From Bidens hawaiensis (lineage: Eukaryota > Streptophyta > Magnoliopsida > Asterales > Asteraceae): DNA of 64,000 bases. This document shows, piece by piece, positions 24,255 to 36,343 of this stretch. Positions within the stretch are counted from its first letter, which is position 1. Each line of letters starts with the position of its first letter. The position numbers and the translations under genes are program-made. Under the pieces are notes generated by a model. The model worked only from the letters and a program-made list of their open reading frames with translations, was not told the DNA's origin and did no database searches. The stretch is from assembly GCA_021521415.1 (NCBI GenBank), contig JAIQDT010003763.1:124001-188000 (forward strand), written 5' to 3'.

Positions 24255-26023
24255 CTATAAAATAACAAAGCTCAATTTAAGTATTTTCGATATCATTAAT
24301 AAATTTTAATCGTTAATACCCTAAATGTCTCCATGACAAATAATGATTAAAATCATGAACCCAACGTTTCATTCAAATAGTAGTTAGATGACCTTTATCT
24401 TACTATTAAAATTAACAAGGTAGTCAACGTTTTAAGATTGCAACCCTTTGCAACTTCTAGTTTTATGGGATCAGTTAAACATCATATTTTTAGTTGGCAT
24501 GTTTAATCCCATCAACACCTTTGTACGCCGTGCTTCGGTGACCCTATTCAAATGGTTTCCAAATCAAGTCGTCCTACTTACACACACGTGTGAGTTAACA
24601 CATATAAGTGGTTAGGTGACCTTTATCCCACAAATATTGTAAATCCACCTCAAACTCATAAGTTTCCTTCAATGCGGTTAAGCGACCTTTATCCCATATC
24701 AAGTTCACAAGTGATTCGATTGTCGTATAAAAGGATGGTGTTCAACTTTTTTTTAAAAGGGATTTTAAGTTTTCTAAATTCTAGATTGGAAAACTATTTA
24801 TGTACCTTCCATTTGTATACATTCAAATGTATGGTACCTTTTGAAAACCAATTTTCATAATTCCTTTAATAAAACCCATTTTATTATAAAATCATTAATT
24901 ATTAATAAAACCAATTTTATTACTTAATAACTTCTTAAGGAATTAATTTTATGCAAGTCGTTGATTTTAAATTGTTAACATCCATATCCAAATATGATAA
25001 AACAAAACATAAATCAACCACACAAGCATAAACAACAAACACAAGTCCATAGCCATAGCCACCTAAATTGAGAACACTTTTTGACCGAAACAAGTGTGTC
25101 ATAAGGTCTCTCCTAAGGGACGAGCATGACACAAGGTATGTGATGGTGAACCCCCACTTGACTCTGCATCCATATGCTTCAAGTGTCTACCTCTTGTTGT
25201 GAACCTTTCTCTTTATTTGGGCTTCCATTTGGCTCCAACTTTAGCTCCTTGCTTTCTTGGGCCTCTTTTGGGCTTGGGCCATTGGGCTAAAATCCCATAG
25301 TGGACAATTAGGTCCATTGAGGCCCAAAACCAAAATGGTAATGTAGTTGCATCTTCTTTTACAAAATATATCCTAATACATTTTTCTAGTAAAAGAAATA
25401 CAACTATTCTAGTTATTATTACAAACGAATTTGAAATAAATAAATAGATTACAAACCCGAATAAAAGAATATTACAATCAAATTGAATAAATCACAACAC
25501 ATCACACAATATACACAAGATCATGGCTAGGTTATAAACATCCAAACAATCAGGTCAACGTTTGACCAGAATGGTTCCCCCTTTAACCCTATGGTTCTCA
25601 GTCAAGAAACCAAGGCTGAGAGTTTTCGGCCAAGCGACCAAAACAACTAAGTTCTCTTCCAGGAGATTTCGGTCATCCTCGACCATGACTGAGAACTATG
25701 TTTTCAGCCAAGACCGAGAACTATGGTTCACAACCATGAGTTCTCGGTCCAACCGAGAACGGGTTTTGTGGTGTTTTCGGCCAGACCGAGAACCATGGTT
25801 TCTAACCATGGGTTCTCGGCCAAAGCTGAAAAATCCAGTTTTATCCAAACAAATAATCATCATCCAAATGACATAATTTTTTCAGATTTCCACATGCATG
25901 TGTGGTACAATATGAAAAACCAAGGGGTAACCAATATGCCTAAAGTTTTCGTCCAATATGGTAAAAATACCATAAAACCCGAATACTTTAGATCCCGTTT
26001 TTGAAGCATGTAATCGTATAAGA
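24255..26023 (-). other. Copia B leader (about 1.8 kb, non-coding)
   Basis: Untranslated region between the PBS and gag. Most of it (24255-25520) is AT-rich with no signal I can name, apart from several GCGACCTTTATCC/GTGACCTTTATCC boxes (near 24390, 24610 and 24680). From 25560 to 25850 it carries CCGAGAAC/GTTCTCGG motifs arranged as hairpins. No ORF in the sense direction is convincing. Confidence 0.6.
25714..25819 (-). repeat. Two tandem 34-nt hairpins with CCGAGAAC/GTTCTCGG stems
   Basis: 25714-25747 and 25786-25819 are both 34 bases long, 72 bases apart, with the same plan: CCGAGAAC, an ATGGTT-type inner arm, a 3-base loop, the inverse AACCAT arm and GTTCTCGG. Each stem has about 15 pairs with one bulged base. 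The outer octamer recurs in Copia C (31383-31402 and 40730-40920). Placement in a retrotransposon leader suggests a structured RNA signal, for instance dimerisation or packaging. That role is inferred. Confidence 0.7.
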
Positions 26024-26037
26024 GGCTCTTGATGCCA
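26024..26037 (-). other. Copia B primer-binding site
   Basis: The minus strand reads TGGCATCAAGAGCC directly next to the LTR end, a variant of the initiator-Met PBS common in Copia elements. Confidence 0.8.
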
Positions 26038-26038
26038 T

Positions 26039-26846
26039 TGTTAGGATTTCACAAGATTATCAAGAACATATAAACCCATTTATATGTAAAACGTAGCGGA
26101 AATATTAGTTTTAAATATTGTTTACCGAATTAGTATATAAAACCCGATTTATATAAAACCCAATCTAGGACCCAAATACGATTTACATACTATCAAAACA
26201 ACCATAGGGTGTTAGGTTACATACCTTCAAATTTCCAGAAATTTAGAAGGAGATGAAGCTTTGAGTGGAAAGTCCTCAAAGTAGAAAACCTCAAGCTTGT
26301 ATACCCGTTCAAGCCTTCCAACAAACACCCAATATGCTAGGATTTACACTTGCTTGATCTCTTGTTCTTCCTCTTGATTTCGGCCGAAAGAAGAGAGAAG
26401 GAAGAGATTTCTTATGTGTGTGAGAGAGACTGTGTTTGTGCTTGTTCAAGAAAAACAATCCACCAACCCCAACAAATTCATGTCTTGTATGTATAAAAGG
26501 GAAGAGAGAGACGGTAAGGGGCCGGCCAAAGAGGGGATTTTCCTCCCAAAACTCAATCCCATTTAATTTGTTATTTCCTTATCATACATATATAATATTT
26601 TATTTAACCAATTAAATAACATCTCTCAAAATATAAATTATCCACATAATTTATTTATCACACAAGTTCAATATTTAGAAAACCATTTTCAAAATATTAT
26701 AAGTGTTGATATTTATTAACTAGATCATATCTAATAATAAATATCGTGGTGTTTGTCTAGCTTGTTATTGGGTATGACCCGACTTGGATCATAACGTACT
26801 AGCCACATCAACTCAAATATGTGTCTTGGGCAGATCGATTCCAACA
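26039..26846 (-). repeat. Copia B 5' LTR (808 bp)
   Basis: Minus-strand LTR starting TGTTGGAATCG and ending AAATCCTAACA. A truncated relative in plus orientation is at 43509-43801, which confirms the 3' end of the LTR. The outer (right) side reads AATCTCCCACTTGCACAAG, on the minus strand CTTGTGCAAGTGGGAGAT, which is a polypurine tract. It is either the remnant of a neighbouring copy or an outer extension as in elements A and C. Confidence 0.8.
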
Positions 26847-27957
26847 ATCTCCCACTTGCACAAGATACATAGAAGATTTATGCAAATAGCAAATACCGCG
26901 TAACAACGGTTTATTGTCCCTAATACGCATGACGAAGATTTGGAAAAACAACGAGTTAAAATGTCGTTTTTAATGAAAATATTAATTAATTACTTGTATT
27001 TATATTTATTATTGAATATTTATTAAATTCCCAAAACCTTTTAATTCATAAAGTAATTAAAATAACAAAAAGAAATAAAAACAATATGCCCTGGCCGGCA
27101 GCTGTGAACACAAACACACAGAGAAACAGCTTTACTAAATGATCTGATAGTTAAAATATTTGATCAATATATTATATACATTTAACAGATCATCTTAAAC
27201 CCTAAACTTTCAATCGTTTAATCCGTTAACTATTAATCCAATTAATGTTTGGGCTATTGTTCCACATGCTGTCGCGATTACAAAGATGTATTTAGTTACC
27301 TCTAACGAAGATAAAACATGGGTGAACGAAAGAAAAACAGGGCCAGCAGGTTTGATGACGAACAAACAAACAAACGACGAAATTAATTCAATTGATTGGA
27401 GGGGTTATGACAGCGAGATCAAAAATGAGGTTTCTGTAGGTTCAATTGAGTTATAGTATACGTTTACTTGAATAACAAGATTATACTATGGTCGGCTAGG
27501 TTAATTAGGCAATGTAGATCTGGTTTGATTTATTTAACATAATCGAGTGTCGTTTAGGCCGATCTTGGAAAGTATATTACGTCCAATGATCCAATTTCCA
27601 TAATTTCCGCGAATATTGAGGTCTGAGTAATCTCCTATTTCAATCGAGTTGTGAAGAAACGAGTTTGGATTTGGGTTCAGAAATGGGTACCAGATTTTGC
27701 AAATGGGTTATATTATAAAGTTTCACTTTAGACCCCAAGGTTTGGGGGTGGAATCAGTAAAGGTTAGTAGTTTAAGTTTGGGTGGTTTCTGCCAAAGCAT
27801 AAAAGATATAATTATAAATAGATAAATAATAAGTTTAGAAAAAATAAATATTAATAATTAACAATTTAAACTAGAAAAACACAATATATTTAATAAAATA
27901 ACCCGAACATTGAACCGAGTTGGGTATTTATAAGTTTGAAAAACCCGAGTTATTACA
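26847..27957 (-). repeat. Gypsy T2 3' LTR (left edge not resolved)
   Basis: The part 27506-27957 is a direct repeat of 43806-44257. Both end, on the plus strand, in AACCCGA(G/A)TTATTACA, so the minus-strand LTR starts TGTAATAACTCGGG. The polypurine tract lies on the right. The LTR must extend left of 27506, since the right-hand copy is truncated there by a Copia B LTR fragment. I cannot place its left end, so the interval includes up to 600 bp of AT-rich sequence of uncertain membership. Confidence 0.6.
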
Positions 27958-28143
27958 GTCTCTCCTACTTTAGGGAATTTCGTCCCGAAATTAAAGGATG
28001 TTATAACAAAACCATTAAATTTTGAAGAAAAGAAAATTTTAAAACATAATTTAAAAAAAAAAGTTATCATAGCACAGAACTTTGAATAGATAATATAACG
28101 CTCCAAATGCAAATCCGACAAGGGCACTTATATATAGGATGTA
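27958..28143 (-). other. T2 polypurine tract and 3' internal end
   Basis: The minus strand next to the LTR reads AAAGTAGGAGAGAC, preceded by TCGGGACGAAATTCCC. That is the usual Tekay-type 3' signature and is like that of T1. About 180 bp remain before Copia C begins. No coding content. Confidence 0.75.
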
Positions 28144-28516
28144 TGTACGTTCAAGATGGATCTTTCAATTATGATATCAACAAATCTAGATGTTGGGCGG
28201 AAATCCAACACTAGATGATTCAAGAACAAAGAACACAAACACGTAGAATACAAGGAATTGCTTCAAAACACACGTTATATTAAACGTCGGGTGCTTAAGC
28301 ACTATGATTACAACCTCGTCCAAGAAACCTTAGACGGCCACAATACCCACTGAATGAACAACCAACAACCATATACAATATGTTCTATATATAGGGTACC
28401 CAACATACTAGCCCAACATAGCCCAAAGCCCACCGAGATCCATAGGGATCTTGGTTTACATACGCAACCCAAAAACAAAACAAACTAAGTACAAACCATC
28501 TAAACTAGGCCAAACA
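28144..28516 (-). repeat. Copia C 3' LTR
   Basis: Homologous to 41152-41519. The minus strand starts TGTTTGGCCTAG and ends in TACA. It is followed on the right by the polypurine tract CCAAGGGGGAGAT (minus, 28517-28529). A TATA-like TATATATAG occurs on the minus strand near 28390, about 120 bases into the LTR. Confidence 0.88.
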
Positions 28517-28603
28517 ATCTCCCCCTTGGTTTGTAGCTTGGTTCTCAGTCATGCTCCATGTAATCAATGTCAGCGTCTTTCAAAGAGCCTGCCCAAAACT
28601 TGG

Positions 28604-31082
28604 TTATGATAATGGAAGCGGCCATGCTAGTGTATTCTTTAGCAGCCGTTTAAAGATCGGGTCAACTATTATCTGGAATGTACTGAGGATCTTGATGTCT
28701 TTCTCTCCAAACTTTAGTAAGTCTCTTGGATCAAAAAATTTGTACTGCCCTTTGCCCTTCTGCAACTTTATGACAACAGTGGCAGTCGCATTATCAAATA
28801 TCCAGAACCTCATATTGTCTAATATACCATCTGGAATGGCATCAGGCATAGGAATGTGAGAGGCTTTCTTTGCTGCAGGCCACATGACGTTCACCATTGT
28901 CTTCCAGTTCGTGGATCTCTAATCCCTTTAGCCTTCTTCAAGAAAGATTCGACAGTCTTTATATTGGGAAATCCATTGTCAACTTGATGACGCAGGAAAT
29001 TCCAGAAGTCTTTTGCTCGTTTATCGTGAGTTGGGTTATGAAATGGAGCATTAATTAGATCAGTGAGATCCACCTTGGTCCAGGACCCGAAGTCTTTCAT
29101 CTTCTTTTAGTATTCCGTGCTCCCAGACTTTCGTTTAACCCACCGCATATATTTGTCAGCATCAAAACCCCAAGATACAATTTCAGAACGGTCACCATAT
29201 TTGCCTGAGAATTCTTTAGGAAAGGTGACAATGAACCTGCCTGGATGATCAGATAATTCAACGTTCTGATTTGAGTTCTTCATCACCAGCAACATTTTCT
29301 GAATTCTATCGGACTTCTCTTTGGTAATTGGAGGTGCAGACATATACTGTTTCAACGTCTCACATTCCTCTATGTTTGTAGCTGGGTGAATACTAGAGCT
29401 GTCACCTAGATTAACTTGAGTTGTTCGTGGAGCCACATCATCACTGCTCTTAAATTCATTTCCAAACTTTTGAATGAGTTTTTGCTGGAGGTCTAGGTAC
29501 ATAGCAGTCAATCCTCCCATGTTAGACTGGAGTTCTTTGATCTTAGAATCTTTATCGGAATTGCTGGCTTCTAATTCTTGAATACGAACATCTTTGACGA
29601 TAGAATCTTGCTCGAGTTCGGAGACTCGACGTTGTAGCGCATGTACATCAACGAGAGCATCCTCGAGTACAACTCCCTTACCTTTGTTATGTAAATACTT
29701 CTCTTGCATGGCAAGAATCTGAGCAATCTTTTCAGAAGCACTCGAACTCGAGTGACCCTGATTGACTGGGTCAGATGACCCAGAAGGAGCATTGACATGT
29801 TGAAAATCATTCTCAAATTCAAACTCACGAGCAATATCGTCTAAAACCTGATCTTGAGTTTGAGGCTCGACAGAGATGGGCTTGGATCAACATGAGTCTC
29901 AGGAACATTTAACTCAGGTTGAAGTTGTGGTTGTGGTTGGCTTGTAGTGGTTGTTGGTGCATCTTCAGATTCTAGCACACCAGATCTCGGATCTTTCTTC
30001 CTTTGTTTTCGTGGAATGATATTGGCGGCTGGTTCTTCAACAAAATCTTCTTCAAGATTTTCAGCAACTGTCTGAGGAGGCTTCAGAGCAGTTGACTGAA
30101 GTAACTCTTTAATCCTTTCAAATTCTTGTCATTTTTCAGTAGTCAGAGCAGTCTTCGAGTCACGGTGTTCATCTTCCAAATGTGGCACATTATGTTCCTC
30201 ATCTTCATCATCAGAGCTGATTTCATGAGCAGCAGTAGGCCTTGAAACCGGTGCCACGTGCTCCTCAGCAACTTGAGCAACAACTGGTACGGTCTCTGTT
30301 TCAGCAAACCGACCAAATTTAACCAGAGCATGAAGACCCTGATAGATGATCTTTGATCCTTTTCTGGATTGCTTCATCAGCCCAAAGGTGTTAGGTCCCA
30401 TTGACTTCATATCCAGTGTGTCAACAGACCTAACGAGATCAGTGTAATGTGAATCAAAAATCATCTGTAGAAAGCGTGGATAGATAAGGAACATCTCTTT
30501 CTTCTTCCTCTTCAGATTGCTCATCATCTCATTAAAAACGAACTTGGAATAATTGTAATTCCAATCCATGATCAGAGCAACAATATCCGACATATGAGTG
30601 TGGCTTATTTCATCAGATCCTCCCTTTCTTCCCGATACACATGAGAAGAACGTGTGTATCAAAAACCTCCAGTAGGGGTGAAATAACTTCTTGATTGCTA
30701 GAGGATATGTTCCCTCATAACCCATTCTGGTAAGAATCTCAGAGACAGCAGCAGTCGTGTATTCCGTTGGGTAATCAGGTTGATCCCCAAACAAAAGCAC
30801 CTCCCGTATGATGGCCTCTGTGATGATGATCGGCTTCTTTTGTACTTTGGAGTCTATCGATACAACTCCACTTGGCCCTCGTTGATTGATTGAGGCATTG
30901 TTCCAAAAATCAGTGATCATCTTCTTGCAAATGACTGGATTTTCTCGTAAGGCATGAGAAATCCTGCAGGTGTTGAGACTGACAATCATAGATTTGAACT
31001 CCTTGTGAATCAGTGGTGGATCAAATAAGTGTCCAGCTATATTATGTGTGTCAACAAACTTTAACGGAGCCTGATCAGCCAT
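28604..31082 (-). pseudogene. Copia C downstream ORF (dORF), broken; conserved protein of unknown function after pol
   Basis: A sense-strand coding region after pol, where SIRE-type elements carry an env-like gene. It starts at 31082 (MADQAPLKFVDTHN). An N-terminal domain of about 220 residues holds IIITEAIIREVL, WRFLIHTFFSC.SGRKGG (about 140-160) and YPRFLQMI (about 200). An acidic, Pro/Gln-rich linker follows. Next comes a heptad-rich coiled coil near 29640-29510 (ALQRRVSELEQ, VRIQELEAS). The C-terminal domain (VSWGFDADKYMRWVKRKSG, then DNMRFWIF and YKFFDPRDLL) ends at 28604. It is broken by a TGA near 30129, a frame change near 29850, a TAA at 29107-29109 and a frameshift near 28895. The intact parent would be about 820 residues. 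A homologue lies at 55159-58100. I see no signal peptide or membrane segment, so an envelope role is not supported. The name synaptobrevin/longin-like, which I recall for related predicted proteins in Asteraceae genomes, should not be trusted as a function. Confidence 0.75.
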
Positions 31083-33462
31083 TACTACACTAAAAGAGTC
31101 ATGTTAGTAAATACGTACTTGACTAGAGTTATATCTATAAGTAATTGTCAAGTTTTTAAAATATTAGGGGCCAACGATGATAAAATCACATTAGGTGGAC
31201 CATAAGAGAAAAATAATAATAATATTATAATAAATTTCGGTCCATTAATGAGTTCTCTGTCCAACAGGGAAGATCTCGGTCAAACAAGGTGGTTTTCGGT
31301 CAAAGGATAATGTTCTCTGTCATGATTAACCGAGAACATAAGTACTCGGTCCAAACCAGCGATTTCGGTCTATGAAAGTCAACCGAGAACGTGAGTTCTC
31401 GGTCAAACCCAGGAAATCTCGGTCAACGAAAGTCAACCGAGAACCCTTTGATTGGTCATGGGTCATCGGTTTGACAGCTGGAGACGAAAAACCCTTTGTA
31501 TTCCCTCTTGAAACATGTGCCATCTTCTCCGAGATGGCCGAAATCCCCATTAAACCTACAAAAATACTTTGAGTCTCCGACAATAAACCCTAACATTTTT
31601 CAACCGAAATCACAATCAACAGTTTAGCAACTCATGATCCCACATTCATCTATTAGTCCATCCATTAATCCATGAGAACACTAAAAAATCATCTGTTTGT
31701 CCTTAGGTCTCACAAGAACACTCAGATTAACGATCTTGTTCATTACATGTGAATCAATCAAATGAACACCAAAGGAGAATTAGTGTGGTTAGTTTAGGTT
31801 TTCGACTAGAAGGTTGAGAGATAAAGACTGTTTATGAATGAGTAGGATAATACCAATAATTGAGGTTAAAGTGTTATTTATACCCAAGAAGAAGTGGGCC
31901 GAGAACCCACAAAACTTAAACAGATGAGCCCAAAAGAAACCAAAAGGGCCCATGTCACCCCCTTTTAAAAATCCAGTACAAAATGTCAAGATCCAAAAGC
32001 AATTTTAAGGTCTGAACACAAATTATCCATATCAAAGATAGCCCAAATTAAATGAATGTCTCGAGGAGAGTAGTTTCAAGATAAAACACACAGAACAAAA
32101 ATGATAGTAAATAGAAATTACAAAATAAAAATAAAATAAAATAAAATAAAAATATAACACGAAATACCAATCCTTTCGAATTTTGCAAATTGGAATCAAA
32201 TTTCAGTTTTATTATGAAAACGCCTTTTATGAAAAGATCCGAACATGAAATCATATTGTTTAAGATGTTGTCACAAGGATTCATGTTCAGCGTTAATACC
32301 ACATAAAGAAGCAGGTTGATAGCAGGTATAACAAACTTAGCATGATTTTCATTGCGTTAGTGATATGAATTAGGTTCAGTTCGGCATAAAGCTTAGATGG
32401 ACATCACTCATGGACCTGTGATGCCTCTTATCTCTTCTCAAAGTGTATTTGGCTTTCCCCAGATCACCCTAATTTGATTCAAACCCCTTAGTGCTTAATC
32501 AAAAATTTTTAAGCAGCAACACTTAGGACTTTAAGCCTATTGATGTATAACATCAAAGATTATATACAAACTTAACTAAACATTTTTTAATGACATAATA
32601 TTAACAATAACGAATGCCTGTAAGTCCCGAAGTTGGATCACTACAGTAAGACTGCACAATATTTTTGGTGATCAAGACACTAATGGACTTGTGTATGACT
32701 GGGTAATTGTTTTTCTGCCTATCATTCGGAGAGATGTATATGGAAGCATGCACATTTCTTCAAAATGACTCTCCACAGTAAGTTTAGCATATTTAGTTTA
32801 TATCACTTCAACTCTTACGCATCATGGAAAGCTACCATACAAATCAATGACTGTTCTAGAGCCTTTTAAGCTTAATAACTTCACCCGTTAGGCACACATA
32901 AACAATTTATCTATCATTTTCCAAAGGTTGGATCAATTTTCATTTAAAAATATTTGAAGCTTCTAGAAGCTGTTAACTAAATAATCATATTATTTCCCAG
33001 ATAATCACAAAAGACACACATGTTAGGAACTCAGTCACCCCGGTCACTCTTCAGTTTTCAGGTAAATGGCTATCCCGTATGACCACTAGTGGTTAACAGG
33101 ACCAAAACACATATGAGAATACGTGTCCCTCCAACTTGGAATTACCGACATAATTTTAAGTTAGTGGATTCAAAACACAAAAACAAGTCACAATCGCCCC
33201 AGATGCTTTCAGTCTTTAGATAAGTGGCTATCCTGTGATTCTACAAGTAGATCACCGGACCAACCATGTACAAGTATATGTTCTTCAAACTTGAGCAACC
33301 GACATAATTTTAAGCCAGAGTGAACCGTAAAAAATAGACAAACACCAAAGTTAATACATTTTTTTGTTTAACACGCACCCACTATTTTTGGCTTTATGAT
33401 TTTTCTCCCCCCTAAATTTGTACAAATTAAGAAAATAAGTATAAATTTACACCCAAAAAAAC
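31083..33462 (-). other. Copia C non-coding region between pol and dORF
   Basis: About 2.4 kb without a convincing ORF. The section 31240-31450, just upstream of the dORF start, holds at least ten CCGAGAAC/GTTCTCGG/CTCGGTC boxes in both orientations, including a perfect hairpin (31383-31402, stem of eight pairs, loop GTGA). Position 32125-32155 is an AAAAT microsatellite. The section 32270-33340 is the counterpart of 800-1990 in element A and includes the duplicated units 33031-33162 and 33194-33314. Confidence 0.6.
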
Positions 33463-35141
33463 TTAATCCTCGAAACGAAGCATTTTAAGAAAACTCACAA
33501 GCACATTAAATTTGGCTGTTCCCCGGTTTTGTAGATAAATCCGCCACATTGTTATCAGTGTGAACTTGTTCAAGGTGAACCAATTTCCGGTCGTACCAGT
33601 CACGAATAAAATGAATTTTAATATCGATGTGCTTGGTTTTAGAATGTTGAACATGATTCTTAACAATTGCAATAGCAACATCATTATCACAAAAGATAGG
33701 GGTATCAAGAAATTCCAAACCATAATCCAGCAGTTGGTTTTGCATCCAGATAACCTGAGAGCAACAAGCTGATGCAGCAACATACTCCATCTCTGCGGTC
33801 GAAGTGGACACCATTTTTTGTTTCTTACACTGCCATGAAATAAGACGATCACCTAAAAATTAGCATCCGGTATATGTGGATTTTCTGTCAATGTCATCTC
33901 CACTATAATTGCTATCAGCAAATGCATAAAGATCAAATTCTGAGTTTTTGGGATACCAAAGACCTAACTTCGGTTGTCCCTTCAGATATCTAAAAATATA
34001 TTTAACATCAATTAAATGAGAAAGTTTAGGATTAGCCTGGAAACGAGTACATTGGCAGACTGAAAATATGATGTTAGAACGACTGGCAGTGAGATACATC
34101 AGAGACCCGATCATCGATCGATAGTACGTTTGATCTACGGGTCTCCCTTCCGGATTAGATGACAGTAGAGGCCTTTCCACCATGGGAGTGTTAGCACTCT
34201 TAGAATCTTGAAACTCAAACTTTGCGAGCATATCCTCAACATACTTCCCTTGATGCAGTAAAATTCCCACCGAGTTTTGGCGAACATGTAACCCCAAAAA
34301 ATTTGTCATTTCACCCAACGAACTCATCTCAAACCTTTTCTTCATTACTCCTTCAAATTCTGCACACAACTCAGCATCTGTGGATCCAAAGATAATATCA
34401 TCCACATAGATCTGGACTAGAATCAAATCTTTACCGACAGTTATACGGAACAAGGTTTGATCAATGGTCCCTCGCTTGTAACCATGATCTAGAAGATGTG
34501 CGGTCAATGTAGCATACCACGCCCGAGGAGCCTGATGTAGCCCATACAATTCCTTGTCTAACTTGTAGACGTGATTTGGTTTCGTGGAATCAACGAAACC
34601 CGGTGGCTGATCCACGTAGATCTCTTCTTTGACTTCCCGTACAGAAACACGGTCTTAACATCCATCTGATATACTGTGAACCACATGAATGACGCGTAGG
34701 CCAGAAAAATTCTGATGGCCTCAAGGCTAGCCACTGGAGCATAGACTTCAGTGTAGTCTAATCCCTCAACTTGACGAAAACCACGAACTACCAACCGTGC
34801 CTTGTTTCTAACAATAACCCCGGTGTCATCTTGCTTGTTTCGGAAGACCCATCTCGTATCAAGTGCTTTCTTTCCTTCCGGTAACTCAACCAATATCCAA
34901 ACTTTCAACTTATCAAACTGATTCAATTCTTTATGAATTGCATCTAGCCAAATTGGTTCATTAAGGGCCATTTCTACCGTCTTTGGCTCAATTTGAGAGA
35001 TGAAACAGGAGAACAAACAGCTGTTTATGTGTCTTGTCTTACTTCTGGTGGACACGCCCATTTCAAGAGGACCTATGACATTCTCAATTGGATGATTTTT
35101 CTGAATCCTTGATGGAATTAATTGATCAGAAACATCATCGT
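33463..35141 (-). pseudogene. Copia C reverse transcriptase and RNase H (broken)
   Basis: The first RT part is at 35061-34558 (DTRWVFRNKQDDTG, RLVVRGF). It shifts frame near 34630. The second part is at 34615-33860 with the active site YVDDIIFGSTD and SSLGEMTNFLGLHV. An in-frame TAA at 33860 lies inside RNase H, which continues in the same frame to 33506 (STSTAEMEYVAASACC). The right end at 35141 is the insertion point of a family-A LTR. Similar in domain order to element A but clearly diverged. Confidence 0.88.
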
Positions 35142-36343
35142 TGTTGAGTCAAACAATTGACCTAAGGAGGAGATTGTTGAGTCAAAGATTTGACCAGAAT
35201 GAAGTATATGGAAAATTGGAAACTTCTCAACCTCCTCAGAATTCACTAAGTATGGATCCGGGCACACCTTAGACATCCGAGCAAGGTTTTACTTAGCCGG
35301 GTATGATATTTTGTCTATCGGGCAAGGTTTACTTCAAGAAGTCTTCTTTAGTGGATATCCGAGCAGGGTTTGCAAATTAGTGCATTGCCGGGCATGGTAC
35401 ACTAGTTTATGTAAATCCGGGCAAGGTTCACTTTATCAAGCAAGTATGTTCTTCAGAGCCAAGTATATTACTCTTCCGAGTAAGGTTTGGTTAACCAAGT
35501 CCAAGAAGCCAAGTGATTGGAAGACCGGGCAAGGTATTCATTAATAAGTAGGGAACAAGTATGCTTGATGATCTAAAGGAATATCTCTAAGTAATATCGG
35601 GCAAGGTTCAGCTCAAGCAAGGAACAGTACTCCCGAGTACACTTTGCTAATAAGTTATTTTATTGCAAAGAGCTGAAATGGATCATTGAAGAACAAGGTT
35701 GCTCGTAAGGATTTGTCAGGCAAAGTTTGACAAAGCCAAGAAGACTGAAGTCTACCCGGTGATACTCTTCAAGTAAAGTTTACCCAAAAACTGATTTCGA
35801 GTACACTTCTATGTTACCAAGTCCTGAAGGATGACAGAGTACAAAGCGTACTCGGAAAATGAAGATTTATGAAAAGCCTACCCGGAAGCTTGTTTTACAC
35901 TTAGTTTATTTTGAATATGTAATTTGAATATGTATGATTGTATTTAGGGTTTCTAGAAGGAATGACAGCTGTCCTAGGTTGGCAGGCCTATAAATAGAAT
36001 ATTTAGGGCACGCCGCCAAGGGGGCACAATAAGGATAGACAGACACATTTATTGAGATAGAATATATCGTGTGACGGCTGTCCTAGGATTCCTAAAACCC
36101 TAAATCGATTACCCACTTTGTATGATGAAAATTATATAGATGGAAATCTTTTGAGTGAATCCCGTGTGTGCTTTCTACCTTTGATTATTCATAGCAACCG
36201 TATGTTTGTTATTGATTCCGCCTTTAACAAACGGATATCTTTCTAAATATAGCAACCCGTCATTAACTCTCTTGTCGGCACATTAATCTGTGTGAGTTAT
36301 GACATGATTATGTAAGATCCAGCTGAAATCGAGGGGCCTGACA
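35142..36343 (+). repeat. Family-A LTR, plus orientation, inserted in Copia C (with 33-bp PPT-containing extension)
   Basis: Homologous to 22352-23549 in inverted orientation and close to it in sequence. The core LTR is 35175-36343 (TGTTGAGTCAAAG to CCTGACA). Upstream lies the same extension, TGTTGAGTCAAACAATTGAC then CTAAGGAGGAGAT. There is no PBS on its right, so it is a solo LTR or an end fragment. The flanks (ATCGT and ACCGG) do not form a clean duplication. TATAAATA is at 35989-35996. The CCGGGCAAGGTT-type motif occurs repeatedly from 35255 to 35890. A 77-codon ORF in it (35311-35544) also exists in the other copy, but it is probably chance. Confidence 0.88.

Noticed and set aside
35255..35890. 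Regularly spaced repeats resembling a CRISPR array
   Set aside because: The repeat is short and degenerate, spacing varies, and it lies in a plant LTR. There are no cas genes.
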